Below the pieces are notes generated by a model. The model saw nothing but the letters and a program-made list of their open reading frames with translations. It was not told where the DNA came from and did not search any database. Shown here one piece after another: positions 33,833 through 44,340 of a DNA stretch of 64,000 nucleotides (position 1 is the first letter of the stretch; the number at the start of each line of letters is the position of its first letter). The translations under genes were made by a program, and so were the position numbers. This stretch comes from Prevotella sp. (lineage in GTDB: Bacteria; Bacteroidota; Bacteroidia; Bacteroidales; Bacteroidaceae), in NCBI GenBank assembly GCA_017561825.1, contig JAFZBK010000056.1, positions 62,001-126,000 of the forward strand. The letters are read 5' to 3'.

Positions 33833-35332
33833 TTACTTAGTGTCCCAGAAAACACGATCACTGATAGAGGCCACAGCAGGTGTGTTCTTGTTGTAGCGAC
33901 GAGCATTGCTGGGATAAGGCATACGCTTGCAGAGACCACCTCCGCTGATGAAGTTGACACCAGGGTTGATGAAGTCACCAGCGTTGTAAGTAGTGGCGTT
34001 CTCGTAGATGCTCTGTGCACTCATAGAAGACAGCTTGGGAACATCGGTACGGCGTGCTTCTGACCAAGCCTCCATGTGGTTGCGATAGAAGAAGGCCACC
34101 CACTTCTGCATGTAGAGCAGTGTGAGCTTGTCGTTGGTGCTTGCCTGTGCATCCCAGCTGGTCTTGCTGGCTGCGAGGAAGTCGGCAGCACCATCAATGC
34201 CACGAGATGCGAAGTCGGCAGCAACAGCAGCCTCATAAGCAGCCTTGGCAGCACCATCGTTATTGTTGAAGCGCAGTTGAACCTCTGCGATGAGGAACTG
34301 CAGTTCGCTCTGTGTGAACAGATATACCGGCATAGCCTTGGCGGGAGCGCGGTTGATGTTGCTCACATAGTCGTCGTTGTAGTTAGAGCCTAAGCCAGTC
34401 CACTCACCCATCTTGGTCTTGCAACCGGGCAGCTGACCCACATACTCGTTGTACTTGGCGCTGATCTCCAGACCGTAGGCGGCACGTGGATCGGATGTAG
34501 CATTATAGTAGCTCACAAGGGGATAGGCAGCACAGAGGTTCTTCGTACCTGCGAGTGTTCCCTCGTAGAAGATGGCACCCCATGGGTTGCGCTGACCAGC
34601 AGCATCGGTATAAACGTTCCATGCTACATCGCCAGTGAAGAAGTTGCCTGCGTTGACAAGAGCCTGAGCCTTGCTGCTGTATTCGCTTGCACCACCATCG
34701 ATGAGGCGCATGTACATACGGAGACGCAATGCATTGGCGTAGCCTTTCCACTGGTTGACGTTCTTGTTCAGCAGCGGATCGGTAACGGTCATGGGCTCAC
34801 CGGTGAGGGCTGCCTCTGCCTCGTCGAGTTCCTTCAGCACACCTTCATAGACAACCTTACCATCGTCCCATGCAGGCATAGCGTTGGCGCTACCCTGAAG
34901 GGCTTCGGTGTAAGGAGCCTTGTCGATATTGTCAACAAGCAGCTGGAAAGCCTGTGCGCGGAGCACCTTGGCTGCGAAGACATCAGAAGTACTTGTTGTC
35001 TTGGAGATGACATCCTCCACATCCTCAAGTGCACCAGCATACAGCGTGCTGTAGCAGCGGTTGAAGAGGTCGGTAGCCTCGTCGATCTCTAATTCGGCCA
35101 GTTTGTTATACTGGTTGGCGGTAGGCATCTGATCCCAGTATTGGACGAAGAAGCCCGCATAGTTGAACATCTGGTCGCCCACGGCATCGGCAATAGCATT
35201 CTCAATGGCAGGAAAAACCAGATCTGCCGACACATCGCTGGGCGATGGGTAGTTCGGGTTGTCGTTGATGTCCAGATCACAGCTGGCAAACATCATCAGA
35301 CCCGCAGCGGCAAATAAATATATCTTTTTCAT
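33833..35332 (-). CDS. SusD-like surface lipoprotein (SusD-like_2 type)
   Basis: 499 aa. Lipobox FASC near residue 18. The N-terminus (NDNPNYPSPSDVSADLVFPA, ENAIADAVGDQMFNYAGFFV, QYWDQMPTANQYNKL) is typical of the SusD-like_2 subgroup. TPR-type helices are spread through the protein, and it ends with the conserved RMPYPSNARRYNKNTP. SusD covers its SusC transporter as a lid and binds the substrate at the cell surface. It lies 24 bp downstream of susC. This subgroup is often found in operons without glycoside hydrolases, which fits here. Confidence 0.92.
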   Translation of the reverse strand: MKKIYLFAAAGLMMFASCDLDINDNPNYPSPSDVSADLVFPAIENAIADAVGDQMFNYAGFFVQYWDQMPTANQYNKLAELEIDEATDLFNRCYSTLYAGALEDVEDVISKTTSTSDVFAAKVLRAQAFQLLVDNIDKAPYTEALQGSANAMPAWDDGKVVYEGVLKELDEAEAALTGEPMTVTDPLLNKNVNQWKGYANALRLRMYMRLIDGGASEYSSKAQALVNAGNFFTGDVAWNVYTDAAGQRNPWGAIFYEGTLAGTKNLCAAYPLVSYYNATSDPRAAYGLEISAKYNEYVGQLPGCKTKMGEWTGLGSNYNDDYVSNINRAPAKAMPVYLFTQSELQFLIAEVQLRFNNNDGAAKAAYEAAVAADFASRGIDGAADFLAASKTSWDAQASTNDKLTLLYMQKWVAFFYRNHMEAWSEARRTDVPKLSSMSAQSIYENATTYNAGDFINPGVNFISGGGLCKRMPYPSNARRYNKNTPAVASISDRVFWDTK

Positions 35333-35356
35333 ACTTTCGTTTCCTTTCTTCTCTTT

Positions 35357-38300
35357 TTAGAATTTAATATTGACGTTGAAACCGAACTTGCGTGAGCTTG
35401 GGTTAGCTGAGTACTCACCGAAGTTACCACTCAGGTCGTTACCAAATGAGCTAAGCTCAGGATCGACGAACGTATTAGAGGACGGTGTCCAAAGGAAGAG
35501 GTTGTTGCCGAAAGCCGACACCTTCACACCTGTGAGGAACGTACCGGCCAGCCATTTCTTGGGAAGATCCCAGGAGAGCACAACCGAACGCAGTTTCACG
35601 TACGACTTGTCGAGCAGGAAGTCTGCATCGCGATCCCATCCACCGTTGTTCCAGAAGTTGTAGATCTGTGTCGGTGTGAGCGGGATGTTGTTCTCGCTAT
35701 AGGTTCCGTCGCCGTTGTCAATAACAGAGTTGGGTACAACGAACGGGTTACGATCGTTATAGGCTGTCTGCATAGCGTTACCCGTGAAGTAGCTGATGTC
35801 TGCTGTACGAGAGAAGAGCAGACCACCCTTGCGGATATCGAAGTCGATACCGAGGCTCACGCCCTTGTACCTCAATGTGGTGCCGAGGCCCATCTGATAC
35901 TTGTAGTTCATGGTTCCGATCTTCTCCAGCTCATCGCTTACCACAGGAATACCCTGTGCGTTCACGATAACGTGGCCTTGCGGATCACGCTTTGCGCGGT
36001 ATGCCTTGAAGACACCCATCTCCTCGCCCTCGATGGCGTAGAGACCGGTACCGCCGCTGAAGCCGTAGATGTTCACCTCGCCGCCTAACTCCTCAGGCAG
36101 TGAAACCACCTTGTTCTTGTTCTTGGTGTAGTTCCAGTTCAAGCTCCATTCAAAGTCCTTTGTGCGGATAGGAACGACTGTAACGAGGGCTTCGATACCC
36201 TTGTTGCTCACCTTACCCAGGTTGGTGTTCATGGCTGTGTAGCCAGAAGCGGGATCCATAGCCAGCGAGAAGATCTGCTTGTCGGAGGTACGGTCGTAGT
36301 AGCTCACGTCGAATGAGAAGCGGTTCTGCAGGAAGGCCATGTTCAAACCGATCTCAGCCTCAGTGGTCATCTCAGGACTCAGGTCGATGCTACCCAGTGT
36401 GTTACCTGCAGAGTAGGCGTTGGTACCCACCTTGGTGAAGGGGAAGGCACTGCTGGCCCAGCCGCTAGTGTTGGCTGCAGCCTGTGCATATACAGAGTTG
36501 GTCATATAAACGGAAGCATCGTTACCTGTCTTACCCCAGGCAGCGCGCAGCTTACCGTAGTTGATGATCTTCTTCAGATCGTCGTTGAACAGCTCGGAGA
36601 AGATCCAGCTGACGGTAACACCGGGATAGAAGAACGAGCGGTTCTCCTTTGGCAGGGTTGATGACCAGTCGTTACGTCCGGTGAGTGTCAGATAAACCAT
36701 GTTCTTCCAAGCCACTTCAGCCTGTGCATAGATGCCATAGAGGCGGCGTTTCCACTGATACTGCTCCACGGTAGGAATCTCGCTGGAGTTGGTGATATCG
36801 TAGAACGTCGGGATTGTCAGGTTTTCAACAGAGGCATACAGGTAGCTGTAGCGACGTTCGTTGCCGTTGAAACCTGCGATGGTGTTGAAGTTGAAATCGT
36901 TGTATGGCATGTTGAACGTTACGAAGAAGTCCTGGTTGATCTCGCGCTGGCGGCGGGTCTGCTGTGTAGCACTACCCTTAGCACCTGCGATGGTAGAGGC
37001 ATCTTCGTTGTAGGTACCAGCAAAGAGGCTCTCCAGGTTGGGCTGACCGTTGTTGCGGTGTCCGGTCTGAGTGTCGAGACCGAAGCGGTAGGTAGCCCTG
37101 AAGTACTTCAGGAAGTCGTAGTCGAGCTGCAGCTTGCCATAGAAACGCTCGCTCTCATACTTGCTCTCGTAGTTCTCCAGTACCCAGTAGGGGTTCGTGA
37201 TACCGTAAGGGGTATAGTAGTAACCCGGTGTGTTGAACGGATTCGTCAGGTCCTTCATCTCAGCGATACTGATGTCGCGCGGTGTCTGCATCATGGCATT
37301 GTACATAGATGCTCCACCCTGACCTGTGGTTACGAATGAGTTCTTCTGATAAGCGTAGTTCAGCGCAGTGCTGATGGTGAGGTCTTTCACCTTATGACTG
37401 CCGTTAGCTGTAAAGGTGTACTTTGTATAGCTATCGGAGTTGGTGGGGATGATACCGTCATCGTGAATCTGCGACAGGCTGACATAGAAATTGTCGTTTG
37501 CTGTAGCGTTGCTGAATGCCACGCTGTTGTTGTAGCGGAAACCTGTGTCGAAGAAATCCTTCAGGTTGTTCTTGATGGCTACATACGACTTCATGTTCTG
37601 TGAGTTGTCGTAGATAGCACCGTAGCGGAGCATAGAGCCATCGAACTTCGGACCCCAGGATCCGTTCTCGTCGTCGGTCTTGTTACCATACCAACCCATA
37701 CCGAAGTCGTTCTGTGACTGCGGCAGACGAAGAACGCTTTCCCACTGCAGACCACCGTTGTACTCTACGCCAATGCCCTTCTGTGCGCGTCCGGTCTTGG
37801 TGGTGATAAGGATCACACCGTTGGCAGCGCGGCTACCATAAAGCGCGGTAGCGGCAGCACCTTTCAGGATGGTCATGTTCTCCACGTCGTCGGGGTTCAC
37901 GGCGTTGGCACCGTTACCGAAGTCGTACTGGTTGTTCAGGTGGTCGCTACTGACAACAGCAGTGTTGGTCATGGGCACACCGTCAATCACGTACAGAGGC
38001 TGGTTAGAGCCGTTCAATGAACTGATACCACGGATAATTACCGAGTTTGAAGCACCCGGGTCGGTAGATGTTGTGCTGATCTGTACACCAGCCACCTTAC
38101 CAGCCAACGACGACATGATGTCGTTCGTACGTGTTTCGGCAATCTCATCACCGTTCAGTGCTGTTGCCGAGTAACCCAGTGCCTTGGCTGAGCGTTTGAT
38201 ACCCATGGCAGTCACCACGATCTCGTCCAGGTTTGTGTCGCCGCTGCGCAATACAATGCGCATGTTCGACTTGGCCACCACTTCCACCGGTTCCATACCG

Positions 38301-38527
38301 ACATAGGAGATGACGAGCACTTTCTTTCCTTCTGGACAAGTAATGGTGAACGATCCGTTGGAGTCGGTCACAGTACCCTCATTGGTTCCGGAAACGCGGA
38401 TGGTGGCACCGATGACCGGTTCTCCGTCATCCTGAGATATTACGGTTCCCGTAACTCTCGTTTGGGCAAAGAGTCCTCCTACACATAGGAAGAGGCTTGC
38501 CAAAACCATCATTAGTCTTTTTTCCAT
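35357..38527 (-). CDS. SusC-like TonB-dependent transporter 1
   Basis: 1056 aa. Signal peptide (1-21), N-terminal carboxypeptidase-regulatory-like domain (about 24-95, VTGTVISQDDGEPVIGATIR), TonB-box/plug start LDEIVVTAMGIKRSAKALGY, plug (about 110-225) with the SusC signature SLNGSNQPLYVIDGVPM and the GAAATALYGSRAANGVILIT block, then a 22-strand barrel ending FGFNVNIKF. With SusD it imports large ligands across the outer membrane. It is the first gene of a four-gene minus-strand operon; operon 2 diverges from it across 384 bp. Confidence 0.96.
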   Translation of the reverse strand: MEKRLMMVLASLFLCVGGLFAQTRVTGTVISQDDGEPVIGATIRVSGTNEGTVTDSNGSFTITCPEGKKVLVISYVGMEPVEVVAKSNMRIVLRSGDTNLDEIVVTAMGIKRSAKALGYSATALNGDEIAETRTNDIMSSLAGKVAGVQISTTSTDPGASNSVIIRGISSLNGSNQPLYVIDGVPMTNTAVVSSDHLNNQYDFGNGANAVNPDDVENMTILKGAAATALYGSRAANGVILITTKTGRAQKGIGVEYNGGLQWESVLRLPQSQNDFGMGWYGNKTDDENGSWGPKFDGSMLRYGAIYDNSQNMKSYVAIKNNLKDFFDTGFRYNNSVAFSNATANDNFYVSLSQIHDDGIIPTNSDSYTKYTFTANGSHKVKDLTISTALNYAYQKNSFVTTGQGGASMYNAMMQTPRDISIAEMKDLTNPFNTPGYYYTPYGITNPYWVLENYESKYESERFYGKLQLDYDFLKYFRATYRFGLDTQTGHRNNGQPNLESLFAGTYNEDASTIAGAKGSATQQTRRQREINQDFFVTFNMPYNDFNFNTIAGFNGNERRYSYLYASVENLTIPTFYDITNSSEIPTVEQYQWKRRLYGIYAQAEVAWKNMVYLTLTGRNDWSSTLPKENRSFFYPGVTVSWIFSELFNDDLKKIINYGKLRAAWGKTGNDASVYMTNSVYAQAAANTSGWASSAFPFTKVGTNAYSAGNTLGSIDLSPEMTTEAEIGLNMAFLQNRFSFDVSYYDRTSDKQIFSLAMDPASGYTAMNTNLGKVSNKGIEALVTVVPIRTKDFEWSLNWNYTKNKNKVVSLPEELGGEVNIYGFSGGTGLYAIEGEEMGVFKAYRAKRDPQGHVIVNAQGIPVVSDELEKIGTMNYKYQMGLGTTLRYKGVSLGIDFDIRKGGLLFSRTADISYFTGNAMQTAYNDRNPFVVPNSVIDNGDGTYSENNIPLTPTQIYNFWNNGGWDRDADFLLDKSYVKLRSVVLSWDLPKKWLAGTFLTGVKVSAFGNNLFLWTPSSNTFVDPELSSFGNDLSGNFGEYSANPSSRKFGFNVNIKF

Positions 38528-38630
38528 AAATAATCACTCGTTAATAAATATAATTAAAAAACTCTCTCTTATATAATAAATAATAATGTATTATAACGTA
38601 TAATACGTCCACACGTCATATATTAAAACA

Positions 38631-38661
38631 CAAAAGTAAACGTTTTTTCATTATTCACAAA
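38631..38661 (-). promoter_or_regulatory. Promoter of SusCD operon 1
   Basis: On minus: TTTG (38658-38661), 19 bp, TACTTTTG (38631-38638), about 100 bp before the start. The leader contains a near-perfect AT palindrome around GTATTATAACGTATAATAC (38589-38607). Confidence 0.7.
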
Positions 38662-38817
38662 ACAAATTGTCAAAAAAGTAAAAGAAATGTTTCAAATTTA
38701 ACACTTTTGCAGGCAAAGACCTTCTTTCTGCCATCGAAGAAACACGTTGGATAGAAAGAAATACATCGGGAAATATCATATTTTTTTCATAAAAACTGCA
38801 ATTTTTCTACAGAATGC

Positions 38818-38848
38818 TTGGTGTATAACAAAAATATTCTTATATTTG
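38818..38848 (+). promoter_or_regulatory. Promoter of SusCD operon 2
   Basis: TTG (38818-38820), 20 bp, TATATTTG (38841-38848), 63 bp before the ATG at 38912. The intergenic region 38528-38911 holds only the two divergent promoters; no small gene is evident. Confidence 0.7.
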
Positions 38849-38911
38849 CAAATTGTAACAATAGGGATTATTTATTTTTTTGTATTAATAATAACTAACG
38901 AGAGGATTTTT

Positions 38912-41900
38912 ATGGAAAAAAGATTAACAATGATCTTGGCCTGCCTATTCCTGTCTATTGGAATGGCGCTGGCTCAAACTAAGGTCAATGGTACCGTAGT
39001 ATCTCAGGAAGACGGAGAGCCGGTTATCGGTGCATCTGTCTTGGTTGTAGGTACTCAGATGGGCACCGTGACCGACGCTAACGGACGTTTCTCTTTGACA
39101 TGTCCTGAAGGCAAGCAGACGTTGCGTATCACATATGTGGGTATGGAGCCTATTGAGGTGAGTGCCCGTCCGAACATGCGCATCGTGCTGACCAGTGACT
39201 CGAAGAGTTTGGACGAGGTGATTATCGTGGCTTATGGTACGCAGCGCCGCGAGGCAAAGACAGGTTCTATCACGACTGTCGCTGGCGGCGAGATTGCTGA
39301 CATCCCTGCCACATCGCTCGACAAGATGCTGGGTGGTAAGTTAGCCGGTGTGATGATTACGCAGCAATCAGGTCAGCCTGGTTCTTCGTCAAGCATCCGT
39401 ATCCGTGGTACCAGCTCTATCAATGCTGGTAACAACCCGTTGTACGTAGTTGACGGTATTCCAATCATGAGTGGTGACGATAGCGAAATGGTGAACACTT
39501 CTAACCCCATCGCTACTATCAACCCCGATGATATCGAGTCGATTACGGTATTGAAGGACGCTGCTGCCGCCTCTGTTTACGGTAGTCGTGCTGCCAATGG
39601 TGTGATCCTTATTAACACCAAGTCGGGTAAGGAAGGAAAGAGTCAGTTTACTGTTCGTGCCAAGTATGGTATTTCTTCTTTGGCTAACGACAATGATTTC
39701 GGTATCATGAATGGTCAGGAACTGCTGCAGTATCAGCGCGACGCCGTCATCAATGCCGGTAAGGATCCTGACAACCCCACTGCAGGTGCCAACTACTATC
39801 GTCCCTACGAGCTGCTGAGTCGTGATCAGACCAACTGGATGGATCACTTCACCCGTCAGGGCAAGACTCAGGAATATGAGGTGACGATGGCTGGTGGTTC
39901 TGCCAAGACCAAGTACTACAACTCATTGCAGTATCACAAGACCGACGGTATCTACTATGGTATCGACTTCAAGCGTATGCAGGGTCGTGTGAACGTGGAT
40001 CACGAGATTCTTTCAAATCTGAAGACCGGAACCCGTATCAACCTGGGTTACACCAAGTCGAACGACGTGCCTATGCAGTCGCTCTACTACTCTAACCCTG
40101 CCTTCGCAGGTATGACTATCCTGCCTTGGACTCCGAAGTATAACGACAAGGGTGACTTCAACTCGAACATCCCCGAGAACTCCAACTCCAACCCGCGTGC
40201 TACTGCTGCTTACGACGATCAGTGGCAGAAGACATACTTCCTCAACGGTAGCATCTACCTGGAGTGGAAGCCTATCAAGCAGCTGACCCTGAAGACCACC
40301 AATGCTGCCGAGCTCAAGTTCATTGAGAGCCGCCGCTACTGGTCACAGGAAGCTCACAACTACGCTTCGGGTTATCCTGAACTGCAGATGATTGACAGTC
40401 AGCGCCGCAGTCTTACCACCTCAAATACAGCTACATGGGAAGACACCTACGCTGAGCTGCACAATGTACGTCTGCTGCTCGGTCAGGAGGCCAACCACTA
40501 CCACTATCAGTATTTGTACTCAATGGGTGTGAACCTGAATCCTCAGATTCCATACCTTTCTTCTGGTGATACATCACAGTATCCTGTTGAGGACTACTAT
40601 ATGAACCGCACCATGCTTTCATATTTCAGCATCCTTGACTACAACTTCGATTCTCGCTACTATCTGCAGGCTTCTATCCGTACGGATGGTTCATCACGTT
40701 TCGGACAGAACAAGCAGTGGGGTACCTTCTGGTCGGTTGGTGCTTCTTGGAACGCCCACAACGAGGCCTTCCTGAAGGATGTCAACTGGCTCGACGTTGC
40801 CAAGCTGCGTGTTAGCTATGGTGTTAACGGTAATGATAACATCGCCGACTACCAGCAGTATGGTACCTATACCTCTTCTATTTATAATGGTGTAACCGGT
40901 CTGCGTCCATCAACACCTGCCAACCCCGACCTGTCATGGGAGAAGAACTACGCTTGGAACTTCGGTCTTGACTTCCGCTTCCTGAAGCGTTTCTCTGGCA
41001 GTATCGACTTCTACACCCGTAAGACCACAGACATGTTGCTCGAAATGCCGCAGTCATCTACCTCTGGTTTCAACTCTGCTACCACCAACGTTGGTTCAAT
41101 GCGCAACAAGGGTGTTGAGTTCCAGCTTGATGCTGACCTCATCAACAAGGGCGACTTCAAGTGGACGCTCGGCTTTAACATCGCTCACAACAAGTCGGAA
41201 ATCTTGGAGCTGACTGGTCAGGGACCTGATGAGGATGGCAATCCCGAGATGATGGCTTACTCTGAGGACGGTCGTCTGCGCCACATCGTAGGTGAGAAGC
41301 TCTTCACCTTCTGGCTGAAGGACTACGCCGGTGTGAACCCCGTTAACGGTGAGGCCCTGTGGCGCACCAAGGACGGTGAGCTGACCAACAACTACAACGA
41401 CGCAGCTTATGTAAAGAGCGGCAGTCCTGAGCCTTCCTTCACAGGCGGTGTTAACACCACTTTGAGCTGGAAGGGTCTGCAACTGAGCGTTGTTGGTGAA
41501 TTCAAGGGCGGTAACAAGGTGATGATCATCGAGAACCGCTACTTGACCTCCGATGGTGCCCAGATGTCGATGAACCAGCAGAAGGGTGCCCTCAACTACT
41601 GGAAGAAGCCGGGCGATACAGGTTGCAACCCGAAGCCCATTGCTGGTAATGCTACCAACTCTAACCACTTCACAACGAACCGCTGGATTGAGAAGGGCGA
41701 CTACTTCCGTATCAAGGACATTACCCTGTCGTACGAGCTTCCTCATACGCTGCTGAACAAGGTGGGCTTGAAGTCAACCCGCGTTTATGCCAGCGGTCTG
41801 AACGTTTACACCTTCCACGATGTCAACTTCTGGGATCCCGAGCGTGGCATCGACGGTCTGGGCTATGGTATCTATCCCGTCTCTAAATCGTTTATCGTAG

Positions 41901-41920
41901 GTCTTGACCTGACTTTCTAA
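38912..41920 (+). CDS. SusC-like TonB-dependent transporter 2
   Basis: 1002 aa from the ATG at 38912; an upstream frame from 38747 runs through the promoter. The signal peptide and beta domain (KVNGTVVSQEDGEPVIGASV) are closely similar to transporter 1. The TonB box is LDEVIIVAYGTQRREAKTGS. The plug has TSSINAGNNPLYVVDGIPIM and DAAAASVYGSRAANGVILIN, and the barrel ends VGLDLTF. It imports a ligand with the downstream SusD. N-terminal likeness to transporter 1 but different plug and barrel sequences suggest related regulation with different ligands. Confidence 0.96.
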   Translation: MEKRLTMILACLFLSIGMALAQTKVNGTVVSQEDGEPVIGASVLVVGTQMGTVTDANGRFSLTCPEGKQTLRITYVGMEPIEVSARPNMRIVLTSDSKSLDEVIIVAYGTQRREAKTGSITTVAGGEIADIPATSLDKMLGGKLAGVMITQQSGQPGSSSSIRIRGTSSINAGNNPLYVVDGIPIMSGDDSEMVNTSNPIATINPDDIESITVLKDAAAASVYGSRAANGVILINTKSGKEGKSQFTVRAKYGISSLANDNDFGIMNGQELLQYQRDAVINAGKDPDNPTAGANYYRPYELLSRDQTNWMDHFTRQGKTQEYEVTMAGGSAKTKYYNSLQYHKTDGIYYGIDFKRMQGRVNVDHEILSNLKTGTRINLGYTKSNDVPMQSLYYSNPAFAGMTILPWTPKYNDKGDFNSNIPENSNSNPRATAAYDDQWQKTYFLNGSIYLEWKPIKQLTLKTTNAAELKFIESRRYWSQEAHNYASGYPELQMIDSQRRSLTTSNTATWEDTYAELHNVRLLLGQEANHYHYQYLYSMGVNLNPQIPYLSSGDTSQYPVEDYYMNRTMLSYFSILDYNFDSRYYLQASIRTDGSSRFGQNKQWGTFWSVGASWNAHNEAFLKDVNWLDVAKLRVSYGVNGNDNIADYQQYGTYTSSIYNGVTGLRPSTPANPDLSWEKNYAWNFGLDFRFLKRFSGSIDFYTRKTTDMLLEMPQSSTSGFNSATTNVGSMRNKGVEFQLDADLINKGDFKWTLGFNIAHNKSEILELTGQGPDEDGNPEMMAYSEDGRLRHIVGEKLFTFWLKDYAGVNPVNGEALWRTKDGELTNNYNDAAYVKSGSPEPSFTGGVNTTLSWKGLQLSVVGEFKGGNKVMIIENRYLTSDGAQMSMNQQKGALNYWKKPGDTGCNPKPIAGNATNSNHFTTNRWIEKGDYFRIKDITLSYELPHTLLNKVGLKSTRVYASGLNVYTFHDVNFWDPERGIDGLGYGIYPVSKSFIVGLDLTF

Positions 41921-41962
41921 GTGAAGGATTGAAGAATAGAAAATTGTAAAATAGAAGAATAT

Positions 41963-43390
41963 ATGAAAAAGACTATTATAGGATTGGCTTTGATTGCCAT
42001 GGCCAGCACGTTCACTGCTTGTAACGACTACCTTACCGAGGAGCCGTTGATGAAGCAGAGCAACGAGCTTACGTATTCTACATTTGACGGCCTAAACCAG
42101 GCTGGAGCTGCTCTTTACTCAATGATGCAGAGCGCAAGCTGGTATGACGGACAGTTCGTCCTTCAGTCCGAGCTTCGAGCAGGCAATGCCAAGAACCCGA
42201 TTTCAATACCTGGTTCTGGTCGCTATCGCAACGATACCCAGTGGAACTACAACGAAAGCTCCACATCATCACTCTGGACTTATGCCTACTATACCATTTC
42301 GTGGGCGAACAATATCTTGAACCATCTCGACGATGCTGACAAGGGTGATGCTTCCGATCAGGATGTGAACAACCTGAAGGCTGAGGCTCTCTTTATCCGT
42401 GCCCTCTGTCACTTCGACCTCGTGATCACTTACGCACAGCCTTACCTGACTGGCAATGGCGGTCCTGGCGTACCTGTGATCCTCGTTACCGAGAACGGAC
42501 AGCCTGCACGTAACACTATCAAGGAGGTGTACGATCAGGTGGTGGCTGACCTGCAGGAGGCTGAGAGCCTGATGAGCGACAGCTATTCACGCAGTGGTGT
42601 TGACGATGCTGCTGCATCAGTCAGCAAGCCCGCTATTCAGGGTCTGCTCTCACGTGTATATCTCTACATGGGTGAATGGCAGAAGTCTGCCGACTATGCT
42701 ACAAAGGTTATCAACAGCGGCAAGTTCTCACTGGCTAAAGGTAATGACTACCTCAGCATGTTCACGGCTGCTACTGCTCCCAAGGGTGGCGAGATCATCT
42801 TCGAGGTATATGGTTCGAAGAAGAACGACTATTGGGATGAGTCAGGTTGGACTCACCTTTCTTACATTACCAGTTGGGGTAATGGTGACGACGGCTCTGG
42901 TGACGTTTGCGCCACCACAGACCTGGTGAGCCTCTATGAGGATGGCGACCTCCGTCTGCAGCTGTTCACCAAGAACGAGAACGACTGGCTCACCGTGAAG
43001 TTTGCTGGTAAGGCTGGTGCCGTTCCTCGTGAGACCAACGTCCCCATCATCCGTCTCTCTGAGATGTATCTGAACCGTGCCGAGGCTATCTCTAACGGTG
43101 CTTCAATCAGTGGAGTAACTGCACGCGGTGACTTGGAGACCATTGCTGCCGCACGTAACGCCACAGTGCCTGGAACATTCAACGTATTCGACGAGCGCCG
43201 CAAGGAGCTGCAGTTCGAAGGACACATTGTTTATGACTATGCACGTACAATGAAGGCGCTCACCCGTACAGACTTCGACGGCACAGTGAACCAGAACATC
43301 CCTGCTGCTCCTGACTACCATTGGGCTATGCCTATCCCCAAGCGCGAAATGGATGCTAACCCCAACATGACGCAGAATACGGGATACTAA
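41963..43390 (+). CDS. SusD/RagB-family surface lipoprotein
   Basis: 475 aa. Lipobox FTAC near residue 20, CNDYLTEEP start. The classical SusD order is seen: LKAEALFIRALCHFDLVITY, NTIKEVYDQVVADLQEAESL, GLLSRVYLYMGEWQKSADYA and RLSEMYLNRAEAISNG, ending with FDERRKELQFEGHIVYDYAR. It forms the substrate lid of transporter 2. The 42-bp gap to susC carries an A-rich imperfect heptamer pattern. Confidence 0.94.
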   Translation: MKKTIIGLALIAMASTFTACNDYLTEEPLMKQSNELTYSTFDGLNQAGAALYSMMQSASWYDGQFVLQSELRAGNAKNPISIPGSGRYRNDTQWNYNESSTSSLWTYAYYTISWANNILNHLDDADKGDASDQDVNNLKAEALFIRALCHFDLVITYAQPYLTGNGGPGVPVILVTENGQPARNTIKEVYDQVVADLQEAESLMSDSYSRSGVDDAAASVSKPAIQGLLSRVYLYMGEWQKSADYATKVINSGKFSLAKGNDYLSMFTAATAPKGGEIIFEVYGSKKNDYWDESGWTHLSYITSWGNGDDGSGDVCATTDLVSLYEDGDLRLQLFTKNENDWLTVKFAGKAGAVPRETNVPIIRLSEMYLNRAEAISNGASISGVTARGDLETIAAARNATVPGTFNVFDERRKELQFEGHIVYDYARTMKALTRTDFDGTVNQNIPAAPDYHWAMPIPKREMDANPNMTQNTGY

Positions 43391-43393
43391 TCA

Positions 43394-43428
43394 ATTGATA
43401 ATTGATAATTGATAATTGATAATTGAAA
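43394..43428. repeat. Heptamer array in the susD/lipoprotein gap of operon 2
   Basis: ATTGATA four times, then ATTGAAA (43394-43428), between the susD stop and the next start. Same unit, orientation and place as in operon 1. Confidence 0.9.
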
Positions 43429-43441
43429 ATTTATATAGATT

Positions 43442-44317
43442 ATGAAGATATTCAAATTAACATACGGACTGATGGCTGCTGGGGCACTTATGTTGGCTTC
43501 CTGCAACCTCAACGAGTATCCCGAATTCGATGATGCTAATGCCTTTGTAGCTATTCAGCAGTCATCGGCATCGATTTCCGAGAACGGTGGGGTTGTGGAG
43601 ATACCAGTCATGCTCACATCACTCAGCGGCATCTCGGGATCTGTCGACTTTACGATTACGCCCGCTGAAACAGCAGGCTCCGTTGAGGGAACTCACTTTC
43701 GACTTGCTAATGAGTCAAAGACGCTTTCCTTCTCCAAGGACGCGCCTACTCAGTACATCAAGATTGAACCCATCGACAATGATACGTTCGGTGGTGATAC
43801 CAAGTTCACCATTGAGCTGACTAATCCGCAGGGTGTCACTCTCGGTGCGAACAAAAAATGTCAGGTAACTGTTGAGGACGATGAGCACCCACTCGCATTT
43901 ATCTTGGGTACAATGAACGCTCTGGGTTACGACTACTTCTCTGGCGGTGCCGAGGAAGAGTGGACGGCTACCTTCGAGAAAGATCCTACAGACTTGAGTA
44001 AGGTTTGGATCTATAACATCTGCTCAGGCGGTTGTAGCTTACCTGTCTATGGTATTGTTAACGAGGACAAGACGGAGATTCGCATCCCCGTAGGTCAGAC
44101 TACTGCCAACACCTCTTCTTACGATGTGATTCTGGAAGGCTTCCGCGACAATGGTGAGACCGATATTCCTAACGGTGACTACATCGTAGGTAGGATTACA
44201 GAAAGCGGTACCATCGTCATCTCTGACTGGTTCGGAGCACACGCCTATAATGCTGGTACTACTACCAGCGCTGGTTGGTATGCTATCGAAATGGGTGGAA
44301 TATTCAAGAAACAATAA
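43442..44317 (+). CDS. Calx-beta-domain surface lipoprotein
   Basis: 291 aa. Lipobox LASC (Cys near 21). Residues about 35-150 form a Calx-beta-like domain (IQQSSASISENGGVVEIPVM, SGSVDFTITPAETAGSVEGT, GDTKFTIELTNPQGVTLG, CQVTVEDDEHP). A second beta domain (about 155-291) follows, similar in layout to the small lipocalin-like lipoprotein of operon 1. It is in the SusE position, so a surface ligand-binding role is likely. Confidence 0.8.
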   Translation: MKIFKLTYGLMAAGALMLASCNLNEYPEFDDANAFVAIQQSSASISENGGVVEIPVMLTSLSGISGSVDFTITPAETAGSVEGTHFRLANESKTLSFSKDAPTQYIKIEPIDNDTFGGDTKFTIELTNPQGVTLGANKKCQVTVEDDEHPLAFILGTMNALGYDYFSGGAEEEWTATFEKDPTDLSKVWIYNICSGGCSLPVYGIVNEDKTEIRIPVGQTTANTSSYDVILEGFRDNGETDIPNGDYIVGRITESGTIVISDWFGAHAYNAGTTTSAGWYAIEMGGIFKKQ

Positions 44318-44340
44318 ACCATTAATAAACACGTAGAATT

